Position numbers and translations under genes: made by a program. The notes under the pieces were generated by a model. That model saw only the letters and a list, made by a program, of their open reading frames with translations, was not told where the DNA came from and did not search any database. A stretch of DNA of 64,000 nucleotides from Aspidapion aeneum. Its lineage: Eukaryota > Arthropoda > Insecta > Coleoptera > Brentidae. The stretch lies in assembly GCA_963576565.1 (NCBI GenBank), contig OY755042.1, forward strand, positions 1,630,001 to 1,694,000, written 5' to 3'. Positions 55,190-64,000 of the stretch are shown one piece after another. Within the stretch, counting starts at the first letter, position 1, and each line of letters begins with the position of its first letter.

Positions 55190-56430
55190 ATTTTTTAAGT
55201 AAATAGGTAAAATATTGGAAAAATGTTACATAGTTGAAATTTATTATTAGAAAAAATTGTGGTTTATTCAAATTCAGAATAATAACGTTTTTTGTGCTTT
55301 TATTGTTTTGGAAAGTAGCAAAACTTGTAAATCGATTGTGTTTAGTTTTTTTGTTATGGATACTTTTACCTAAATATTTTATGTGAAGTTCATAACTTTT
55401 CAGACTTGACATAAAAAGTAAAAGCTATAAATTTAAAAGTACCTTGTCTCTCCTCTTCAAAAATGTTTCCAAATGAATAAATGAATAATTTAGATTTTAT
55501 TGTTACCTAAAGTTTAGCTTTTTTTCTTTAACTTTCTTGCATTATTAACAAGGCACTACGACAAGAGTTAACAAATAAACATTTTTTATGGCAGACGTGA
55601 CAGGTGAAATGTATCAAATTTTTGTTCTACAATAACTAAAAATCAACTTATAATTCAATTAGTGGTTTCTGAGCGTTTGGGATAAACGCAGTCCAATAAT
55701 TTTTTTGTTAAAAAACAAATATCCAAACAACTAAATCACTGATATGATAATAATTACTAATCTTTTTACTAAATGTTTAAAATTATTTTTTTCTTCTAAT
55801 TTTATGATTTTGTATATTTTTATTTGATAAACCTCAAAACCCAAAGTTTAAAAACATATTTTGGTGCTAAAAAGTTTTAAAAAATTTTTGCATAGTTTTA
55901 ACGTTTTTATTTCATGTATTTTTTCAAAGTTTTAACTTTTTAAAAAGTGTCCTTATTTTCTTTTATTTTAGAAAAAACTACTTGGAGATGCTATTTGAAA
56001 AGATCGTTGTTTTTTTTAATCATCATAATGGGTATAAATAAATCATTTTGATTAATTTTAAAAATTTTAAATTGGTTTGGTAAAAATTCTGATTGTTTTA
56101 AATGTTTGAATGACCGACTTTTTGCAAAACAAATTATCTTCAACATTTTTTTTTAATTTTAGGTATGTTGAATGCTTTTGCACCGAAATCACATATACCT
56201 CGGTAAGTGAAATTTTTCGTCATTCATTTCAAATAGTTGTCAAAAATCGCTCATGTCAAGGCAGTATTAGGGTTTTAATACCATATCCGCATGGCAACGA
56301 TCGTACAAATAAAGTTTCTCGATATGGTGTCGATGTTAAGGCATACAGGGGCTATAAATTTATTAAATGTTTGCTTTAATTTTTTTTTGTTTTTGTTTCG
56401 CATTTAATGGCTGACCAAATTTCGCTACGC
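55190..56430. other. Unassigned 1.2-kb spacer
   Basis: Extremely AT-rich. A frame of 89 codons at 56110 has no recognisable domain. Confidence 0.4.
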
Positions 56431-56733
56431 GTCGCACAGTGGAACGTTTTGAAGATCTAGGTGGACAACCCCTGAGCAACATTAACACTCTTTAATGCAT
56501 GATTTTTTTAGCTTTAAAATAACATAAAATATCTAAAAGCATTTAGTATTTGCAATATTACCTACCTCTTATATAGGGTGATTCAGATTTTAACGATTTT
56601 AAGATTTGTAGTCATACTTGTCATATGTTTTTAACGAAAATTGTTTCAACAAATTTTATAAAAATGAATTAACATTATATATTTTTTTTAGTTTTTGCAA
56701 GAAGGAATTTAAATAAAACAGTTTTGCAATATA

Positions 56734-57326
56734 CAAGGTGTTTCAGAAAAATTTAAATAAAGACGTTTTAGACGGTAAGGGACAATCAAGAAAAAAATTC
56801 CGCTCTCCTCTGTCAATATATGAAAAATAAATGCATTAAAAATTTTAAACCTCTCGCCCCTTGCCCGGGGTAAAACCAACCCCTAAAATTATAATGGAAA
56901 ATGTTCATCGGATGGCATTATCTTTAAAGGGGTTTAATGTGAGAAAATTTAAGAGATATTTGGATTTTAATTTTATATAACTAAGAAAGTTTAAAAAAAT
57001 ATTTTTTAAATTGGAAAATTCCATTTTTATTTGAAAAATATCATTACTTAACATAAAAAATAATAGAATATTTTCGGCGTTATCTAAAAAAAAAATTTTC
57101 GTCGAAAATAATACCTATTAATAATACCATTGCTATGCGGGCTAGGAAGGCAAAAACTAAAAATTGTGACTTTTTGAAAAAAATAAAGTCCTAAAAAAAT
57201 TGTTAACGTCATTTTATTGGCCTAGTCATATTTATATATGTAGTTCGTGTTTAAAAGAAGGCGACAATATTTTAATTTTTCGAATAACACAATTTAAGTT
57301 TTTAAGCATTATTTTGAAACCCCCTG
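56734..57326. mobile_element. TA-flanked MITE-like insert within the Transib-like element
   Basis: CAAGGTGTTTCAGAAA at the left and the complement of CAGGGGGTTTCAAAAT at the right, with TA on both sides (56732-56733, 57327-57328). TIR similarity is limited to about 15 bases, so this is tentative. Confidence 0.4.
57060..57160 (-). repeat. Module G, copy 4 (partial)
   Basis: Keeps tttcggcgttatct, gtcgaaaataatacc and ccattgctatgcgggctagg, without the microsatellite. Confidence 0.55.
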
Positions 57327-58268
57327 TAGATATTTTGAACTTCGACACTGCATCCGATTAAGCTCGCAATGGCGCCACTTTTTTCCTTTTGAACGAATAT
57401 CGTAAGTGTTACCGTTTCTGAAAATCCCACAAAGCCCTATGTACTTACTTTTATCTGGACACCCTGTAGACAAACAGACAAATTGACTCATTGTGATATA
57501 GAATAATGCACCAAGATTAACTAATTTAGGTTAGAAAATCCCCAAAGGGCACATTTGTGAAGGTATCAAAAAGAAAATATCATTAAACACAAATAATACA
57601 AGTTTACCGCAATAAAAGGACAAAATTTCAATACTGCGTCAGAAAGTAGAGATTTCGGTTAATTTGAAAATAATAAAACTAACATCAACAAATTCTAACA
57701 AACTGAAGTTTCAGTCCAACAAAAACTATATAAAAATAAAATTTTCCACACAAAAACACAAAACACCAGCGAATTCATAATATCATAGTAAGTAAAACAC
57801 TGCAACAATGACAGTCAAAATGCTTCCCTAGTCTTAAGGACATGTCACTCTAAAAATGCCTGGCACTTGTTCTACTCCAGCGCCTACTACGCGGGAAAAA
57901 ACAATATTGTTTTAAAGCATTGTCCATACAAAAGATTAAAATGTCTAAGCAGAAAATTTTTAAGATGCAACTTTCAATGCAAATATCTTGACAACCAGAG
58001 GGGCTAAAAAAATAATATTTTGGATCCAGGATGTATGGAATATGCTCCTTAATTGTAGGTAGCTGAAATGTCAATTTATAGTACTTAACCATGTCCACCT
58101 AGATTAGTGAAACGTTCCACTGTGCGTCGACCGAAAAATTCAATCGCTTGCGAAAAACTGACATTTTCCACATTTGTTAGAAAATACTACTGTTGTAAAA
58201 AGTTAAGAAATAAGCTTTTTTAAGTAAAACTGAAACCTGCAACTACTCTCTCTTTTATAAGAAAAGTA

Positions 58269-59595
58269 GGGGAAAGCGGGGCAAGATGGGCACATGGGGC
58301 AAGATGGGCACCTGTCTACTACTCGTTATCTATGATCACTAAAAAACAAATAACAACATAAATCTGTTCATTAGCATCAGGGACCTTACCCCTAGTTTGA
58401 TAAAGATCCCCTAAACGGCACCACAGTAATAAATGTTTAAATGATAAAGTTTAAAAAATTTGCATATTTATTTTGTAGCCAAATAAAAAAACTTATGGTG
58501 CCCACTAGGCACCTAATACGATTGTCAAAGTAAAAGAAAACAGGTATCCAATAAATAAAAATATGCCTACACAAAAAAAAATTACCTACAGTAACTTACA
58601 TATTAGTTTTTAGCCAACGATGGATAACATTAATTCAACCTACAAAACCGTGATATCTTAGCTTTTGATTTAAATACCATTTCATATTGCGATGTTCGTA
58701 TACGTTGATTCAATGTTATCCGGTCATCGGCTGAAAATTAATGTTAAATTGATATAACGCACCTTTTTGTCAGTCCTGCTTTTTGTTTAGTTTCCTAGTC
58801 CTTAAATAAAAAGTCCATATGACGGTTTTTAACACACATTTTAAATGTGTCCAAGACTTTTTCATCAAAAAACTAAAACAAGAAGCCGAAAACAGCATAA
58901 AATTCACTTAAAAACTGCGTAAATAAATTTTAATTACGCCCAATACACGCATACTAACGATAATATAAACAGTAATCAGCTGAGAACTATAAAAAAACGA
59001 TGCAAGTGTGTATTGATTTAGCGCACCACCCCGCCCTTTTCTCAGCCGATATCCCGAGCATTTCCGATCCAATTGCGTGGCAAAAATTGGATTAAACAGG
59101 AACGCCGAATCCACGCGCACCTCCAGATTCAAGCCCGCCCTCTCATATATCTAGATTCAAGCGAGGCCAGGCGAGGCGATCGAAGGCCACCGTATGCGGC
59201 AGCAAGCGTCAAGTCGAAAAGATATTAATTACTTCCGTTAATGGCCGATCGATGCCACTAGCGGGATTGGGATCATTAAAAATTAAATAAAAAACAACAG
59301 TAATTATTTAATAATAGTTTGTATTTATTTTTTTTCTTATTTTTGCTGGGGGTGCGCGCGCACCAGCGCTCCTATATACGAGCCGCCTCTGCGTAGTAGT
59401 GTAGTTGTTACTACAGTGACTTTAAACACTTGGCCAAGTTGTTATAACCAGAAATTGGTTCCCCACTTAGGGAATTAACATGTCGCTGTATGGTATACTG
59501 AGACGTAGCGAGAGTACGTTGCGGTTACTTTTAAGAAATTCTTTCTAGTTGGGGTTTCGTCGTTCCAACTTTAACTGTCTTGCCCCACCCTCCCT
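58269..59595. mobile_element. TA-flanked element with GGGGCAAGA subterminal repeats
   Basis: Left end GGGGAAAGCGGGGCAAGATG and right end complement GGGAGGGTGGGGCAAGAC match at most positions; TA flanks at 58267-58268 and 59596-59597. The gggcaagatgggcac phrase is directly repeated at the left end. No transposase was recognised, and a Tc1/mariner/pogo-like class is only inferred from the TA. Confidence 0.5.
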
Positions 59596-59671
59596 TATAT
59601 ATGTGCAATGCAATAAAATACATTTAAAGTGCTTTCTGAATTACTTGGGTAATTTATATTTTAGTTATGTA

Positions 59672-60839
59672 CATTGGCGTAGCTAGGGGGGGCCAGGGGG
59701 GCCTGGCCCCCTCCTGAAGTCCCTCAGGCCCCCCCTAAGATATTTTAGGCCTCCCCTACCGACTACTAGTAAAAGAACATGACGCTGAAAATACATACTT
59801 TTCTATTATTATTCGGGAAATATTCAAATAAAATAGGTGCATTAAAATTTAAATTCATTCAGATAATGTTTACATTTCAGGAAAAAGCCCTTGTCTTGCG
59901 GAATTAGGCTTTTTCTCTTTAAATTATCGGTAACTTTTCTGCACTTATGCAATTTCCCGAAAATATTTTTTAAATTTAAACATAATTATGCATATTGAAT
60001 ATTTCATACATATTGGCGACAACTTGTAAAATATTATAGAAGTGTAAGTTAAATTTCGCATTTAATAAAGACAGCGACCTTTGCCCCTCTGTTTCCGAAA
60101 TCGGGTTGTAGATGTCGTAAGGTTATAAAAGACCTTTTTAAACTGTTTTTCTAAAATAAATATAATAATCTTTTTAGTTTTTTTGAGGTTAGCGTTTAGT
60201 GTCTTATGGAAATTTTCCGATTTTGGTGACAATTTCATAACCATTTTCATATTAAGTTTTCCCACGTCGTTAAATGGAATAAATTCGTCGAGCAATACCG
60301 GGAAATTTTTAACCGTTTTAAAAAATTGTATTTTTCGGTTAAATCAAACTGTTGGTCATGATTCTGTCAAACAACATATAGCAGAAAACACCTATCCAAA
60401 CCTCTACCAACTTTTTAAAGTTGCGAGTATTCTTCCAATTTCAAGTGCAACTTGCGAGAGGTCTTTCTCTGCCATGAGGAGAGTTTTTAATTGGCTTAGA
60501 ACAACTATGACTCAAGAGAGACACTCAGGTTTGTCATTGTTATTCATAGAAAAAGATGTTGATGTCGACTTAGACAGTGTGGTAGACGCTTTCAGTCAGC
60601 GACGTAGAAAACTTTCTTTGTAGAATTGCTGAATTACATACTTCCTGTGTATACATATAAATAAGTTGGTAAATGTATTATTAAATTTGTTATATTAAAA
60701 TATTAGAACATTTAATGCGCGTATTTTTTTTTTATTCATTGCACACTTTGCACGACTCTTTAAAACCTATGTTTGCTTTTTGTTCAAGATAGACCGGGGC
60801 CACGGCCCCCCCTGAAAAGCAAGGCTAGCTACGCCAATG
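59672..60839 (+). mobile_element. hAT-3, non-autonomous hAT transposon, perfect 8-bp TSD
   Basis: Same ends as hAT-1 and hAT-2; gttatgta at 59664-59671 and 60840-60847. Compared with hAT-1 it lacks ~33 bp just before the dimerisation frame, and keeps ~130 bp at the 3' side that hAT-1 has lost. Confidence 0.92.
60183..60623 (+). pseudogene. hAT transposase C-terminal dimerisation domain (hAT-3), longest frame
   Basis: The 146-codon frame begins in non-transposase sequence, because the 33-bp deletion fused an upstream frame to the real one. From about residue 45 it matches the others: VLKNCIFRLNQTVGHDS, NTYPNLYQLFKVASILPISS, CERSFSAMRRVFNWLRTTMT and DLDSVVDAFSQRRRKLSL to a normal stop. This is the most intact of the three dimerisation regions. 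The methionine at 60183 is not the authentic start. Confidence 0.85.
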
Positions 60840-60849
60840 GTTATGTATA

Positions 60850-61145
60850 TTTTTTATTGTAAGTTATTCATTTATCTTTTTTTTTCTTTACAAATAGAAT
60901 TTAAGTAACGACCAAAAACAAAAAAAGTATTACTTTTTTTTATTAAATCATGGACGACTTGCTCATCCATCGTCGTCGACGTCGTCGGCTTATTGAAGGC
61001 ATCCTGCAGCTTATAACCGTTCAAGGTTTTAATATATTTACCAGCGCGTATTTAAAAACATAAATTCTCCTTAGCCACCAACACATAAAGTACAAAAAGA
61101 GGGAAAAGCCAATTATGCCGACTGTAGCTTTGTTCTATCAAGACA
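60850..61145. other. Short spacer with a gtcgtcgacgtcgtcgg stretch
   Basis: catcgtcgtcgacgtcgtcgg near 60968-60988 is a local GC dyad. No gene seen. Confidence 0.4.
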
Positions 61146-61149
61146 TTGG

Positions 61150-62700
61150 ACCAATGGCGGCTGCTACAAGGGGGGAAAAAGGGGCAGTGCCCTCCCAAAA
61201 CTAGACAACAAACAGTATTTTTAATTGATTTATTTAAAAAAAGTTAAATCTTCCCTTACGACATGATTGTCTAGTTCTTTTTATTATCTGCGGTTAACAA
61301 CAAGCGATTAATTGGGTGAACTTTTTCAGCGTAAATAATTACAAGCGGCAGCGCCGCGCGGGGCAAGTTTTGAATTTCACCCATTTTTCAGCGGGGTGTG
61401 GGTGGATGTTCTCGAGAGGGGGCGGTAGGAATGTTTGTTTTTATAGAAGTCGGCCATCATCATCATGCGGAAACGTCCGTTGCCCTTCTACGCGTTGCCG
61501 GTTCTATCCCTAGTGAAAAGCTTTGGCGGTCGCGTGTCATTGTTGGTTTTTGTTATTGTTTGTAAGTTTTTTTATCTCTTTTTCCATGCAATATAACTTT
61601 CTGCCCCCCCAATTTATAACGTCACCAGCCGCAACTGCAAATAACTAGTCCTAAAAAACAAATTGTTCGTGCAACTTTAATTTTAAATTCAAATTTTGCG
61701 CCAAATTCCCGTATTCGGAAAACCCACACAATTTCAATTTGATTGGCACAAGCAAAACGCCAGCGCCATCTACAAAAATGAATCTGCGCAAAAAGGCGTA
61801 ACCAAAAAAGATTCGTCTGTCGTATTCTATCGAGATCACCACGCAGCATGGTGATAAATTCTATTAACCAAAAAATCCAATAACATTCTTAGAAAATCAA
61901 ACTAAACCATTACACAAACAAGTGATTCTAGTGTGGAGCGACTGCAACGACTGGGCCAGCGAGAGGAGCTCCTCTGGACGACGGAAACAGCTGAAGAGGT
62001 GAGTGCCAATCCTCTATATTGTCTTTGTGTGGCTCGGAAAAATTAATATTTTTACATCGTCCTTTTAAGGATTTTTGCACCCAGATTTTATAAAACGGCC
62101 AGCGCATACAGTCCCGCAGCTCTCAACCCTCAAAACAACAACATTTTCTGGTCCCACGACCCAGATAGTTTTTTAAAATTTGTTTGCTAAAAATATTAGA
62201 TTTTTACCCTCGCCATCTTGATTCGTTTGTTGCCGTGTCCGGTTTAGAAAGGAGGTTCCGTCCCCCCTTGCGTGGCTTAACGGTGGCTCCACCCACATTT
62301 CATTGCAGCCGAAATTGGCACTTCGTACGTCGTTTGTTTGGATTCAAAAATCGAAATTTGTTTAAATAATAGTTATTTGTTTAAATAATATGTTATAGTT
62401 ATTCAAAACAACAAAAGTGCTTGTGAGCTGAATGCTTTATTCTTATTTAACAGGTAAACAAACACATCTAGTAGAATTAGTATTTACCTGTAAAAAAAAC
62501 GGTAGTAGGTACAATTTGTTTTCTGTGCATTTATTTGGGAGAAAAATCGCGACCTAGGATAACAGCAAGTTTTTGCATTTATTCGAGAAATCGATAATAA
62601 AATATATGCTGTCGGACTCTTTTGGACTGATTAAAGTCAATAGGGGTCAAGTGTTAGTTTTATTCCTTTTAAATATTTTTAATTTTTTAAATTAACAATA
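61150..62700 (+). other. Upstream region of the BEL/Pao element: presumed 5' LTR and leader
   Basis: A BEL/Pao 5' LTR, primer-binding site and leader should lie here, but only one LTR is in the window, so limits cannot be set. Suggestive details are a TATAAAA at 62089-62095, an AATAAA near 62597 and an agaggtgagtgcc donor-like site at 61998. No primer-binding site was recognised. The GC content at 61300-62300 exceeds its surroundings. A possible separate MITE (61153-61638) was considered and not supported. Confidence 0.3.
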
Positions 62701-64000
62701 TGTCGTTAAAAAAGCTTGAGAATCAACGCAAAGTTTCAATATCTCGTATTACGGAAACGTATAACTTGGGAACAAAAGCTAAATCAGATAGTTCTTCCTT
62801 GCCAATTTTTAAGGCGTTTTACGAATCGTTAGATGATCACTATGAACAATTTAAAAACATTCATAATGACATCATAGGTCTCTTGAAAGACGACGAGGAT
62901 GATGAGTTCGAAGTACAAGACAAAATTAGGAAAGATACGGATCTATTCTACCACCAAGCTAAAGTTCTTTTTTCGAGTTTATGTTCCGATTCAGTTCACT
63001 CAAATTTCACCCCCGCAACTTCACACTATTCACGTAGCGATGATCTGGGCCCTTTAAAGGTACCTTGCTTTAATGGAAACGTAAAAAAGTGGCCAACCTT
63101 TTACGATGTTTATTCTTGTTTGGTTCACGAAAACTCTAATTATTCCGATATAAGGAAATTTCAACATTTGCTAACCTTCCTTGAGGGCGAACCACTTAAT
63201 ATTTTAAGTTCTATAAAATTAACGGCAAGTAATTACGCAATCGCCTGGAAGGTATTAACAGATCGCTATCAAAATAAAAGACTTTTAGCCAGTACCTACT
63301 GGAACTCAATCTACTATGCAAATTCTTTAAAGGGAAACCAGTCAGCAAAGGATCTTAGAGTCTTGGTAGATACCTTTTCCGAGAATGTTGCGGCGCTCGA
63401 AAATCTTGAATTTCCAGTAACGTCGTGGTGTTTTTGTTTATTTTCAATTTTATTATCAAAAATCGATCAAACCACTAGAACCGCTTTCGAATTAAAGTAT
63501 AGTACTACCGAGATTCCAACATATCAAAATCTAATTCAGTTTCTTATTAACCAATGCCGTGCTCTTGAAACAGTACAGCTATCTCCCCAAAATATGCAAA
63601 TGCAACCTTCGACTTCAAAACAGCAAAAACCAAATTATTCGAATTCTAGTAACCAAAAGTATAATTCTTATTCAAATAATCAGTACAAATCAAGCCCTCC
63701 ATCAAATTTTTTAGCGCATACGCACGCACAAGTAGCAAATAAACAATCCAATATTCAATTTCGACAAAACCAACAACCCTATAAGTGCAAATTATGCAAT
63801 AATTCTTTTCATCCACTTTCCCAGTGTGGTGTTTTTATTTCCAAATCTCCTTCAGATCGTTTTACTTATGTAAAACAACAATCGTTATGTATCAACTGTT
63901 TACGTTCAAATCATCAAGTAATCGACTGCAGTAGTACCTACAACTGCAGGGTATGTCGACATAGGCACCATAGTCTTATTCATCTATCGCAAACGACAGA
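62701..64000 (+). CDS. BEL/Pao retrotransposon gag(-pol), 5' part, open to the window edge
   Basis: The frame from the ATG at 62701 stays open for 433 codons to the last base, so it is partial at the 3' end. Residues ~115-290 match the DUF1759 gag region of BEL/Pao elements: PCFNGNVKKWPTFYDVY, RKFQHLLTFLEGEPLNIL, AIAWKVLTDRYQNKRL and TSWCFCLFSILLSKID. A Ser/Asn/Gln-rich linker (~291-360) follows, then CKLCNNSFHPLSQC (363-376) and CINCLRSNHQVIDC (397-410), both C-X2-C-X4-H-X4-C knuckles. A third motif, CRVCRHRHHSLIH (416-428), fits the characteristic BEL/Pao end of gag. The protein would form the particle that packages element RNA; protease and RT should follow outside the window. The ATG is preceded by AT-rich leader and is the first in frame with homology. 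No stop or frameshift was found, so this copy may be recent. Confidence 0.88.

Larger units (their letters stand above)
56435..58124. mobile_element. Transib-like DNA transposon, non-autonomous, with CACAGTG ends and CGTCG TSD
   Basis: The 33-bp TIRs start CACAGTGGAACGTTT, differ in the next five bases and then share ATCTAGGTGGACA. cgtcg lies immediately outside each end (56430-56434 and 58125-58129). Transib elements have CACWRTG-type termini and 5-bp GC-rich TSDs of this kind. No RAG1-like transposase is encoded in the 1690 bp. Another MITE and part of module G are nested in it, so the original element was shorter. Confidence 0.75.

Noticed and set aside
61153..61638. Possible TIR pair (ggcggctgctac and complement-like caccagccgc)
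   Set aside because: The match is short, the ends do not align at a common boundary and the flanks show no duplication.
61998..62453. Possible intron from agaggtgagtg to ttaacag before the gag
   Set aside because: Only the splice-like words support it; no coding or transcript evidence exists and such words are frequent.

Overview
The window is eukaryotic nuclear DNA, most likely from an insect with a large, repeat-rich genome. It is AT-rich, contains no operons or bacterial gene order, and is dominated by arthropod-type transposable elements: Jockey-like and RTE-like non-LTR retrotransposons, a Penelope-like element, BEL/Pao LTR elements, hAT, pogo-like, Mutator-like and Transib-like DNA transposons, and many MITEs. 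I found no convincing host protein-coding gene, no rRNA and no CRISPR array. Species cannot be decided from the sequence.

Layout. 1-5 kb: the 3' tail of a non-LTR element (family D), an old repeat block (block N) split by a hAT-type MITE, TA-flanked MITE E1, and a minus-strand BEL/Pao pol fragment. 5-16 kb: three 5'-truncated copies of one Jockey-like element (Jk-A, Jk-B, Jk-C), each with a target-site duplication (TSD). Jk-A sits in a degenerate low-complexity array, Jk-B in an internally deleted pogo-like transposon with a PHD finger, and Jk-C inside family D. A minus-strand RNase H domain of another non-LTR element lies at 10.8-11.7 kb. 16-26 kb: microsatellite module G split by a 1.6 kb inverted-repeat element, a tandem duplication, a long foldback, a tRNA-like gene, the second copy of block N, and a Penelope-like GIY-YIG endonuclease with a hammerhead-like core. 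26-33.7 kb: a (TCTG)n array of about 830 bp inside a terminal-inverted-repeat element, more non-LTR remnants, and a foldback holding about five diverged tandem repeats. 33.9-36.5 kb: hAT-1, and a reverse transcriptase relic broken by a hAT MITE and by a Mutator-like foldback. 37-43.3 kb: an RTE-like ORF of 504 codons without internal stops, and a second, damaged copy on the other strand. 45-55 kb: a TSD-flanked element carrying another non-LTR relic, hAT-2, a second CAGTGTTGCC MITE, and a third RTE-like copy inverted inside a different non-LTR element. 56-61 kb: a Transib-like element, a TA-flanked element and hAT-3. 62.7-64 kb: the 5' part of an open BEL/Pao gag-pol frame that runs off the window.

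The genes do not form a pathway. The biology here is insertion history: many insertions can be ordered because they interrupt one another, their TSDs are still readable, and in four cases the interrupted reading frame rejoins across the insertion. I did not find a clearly new biological system. The strongest leads are the Transib-like element with CACAGTG ends, the A-run slip site shared by Jockey copies, the tRNA-like gene with an ACA anticodon, and the hammerhead-like core in the Penelope-like element.
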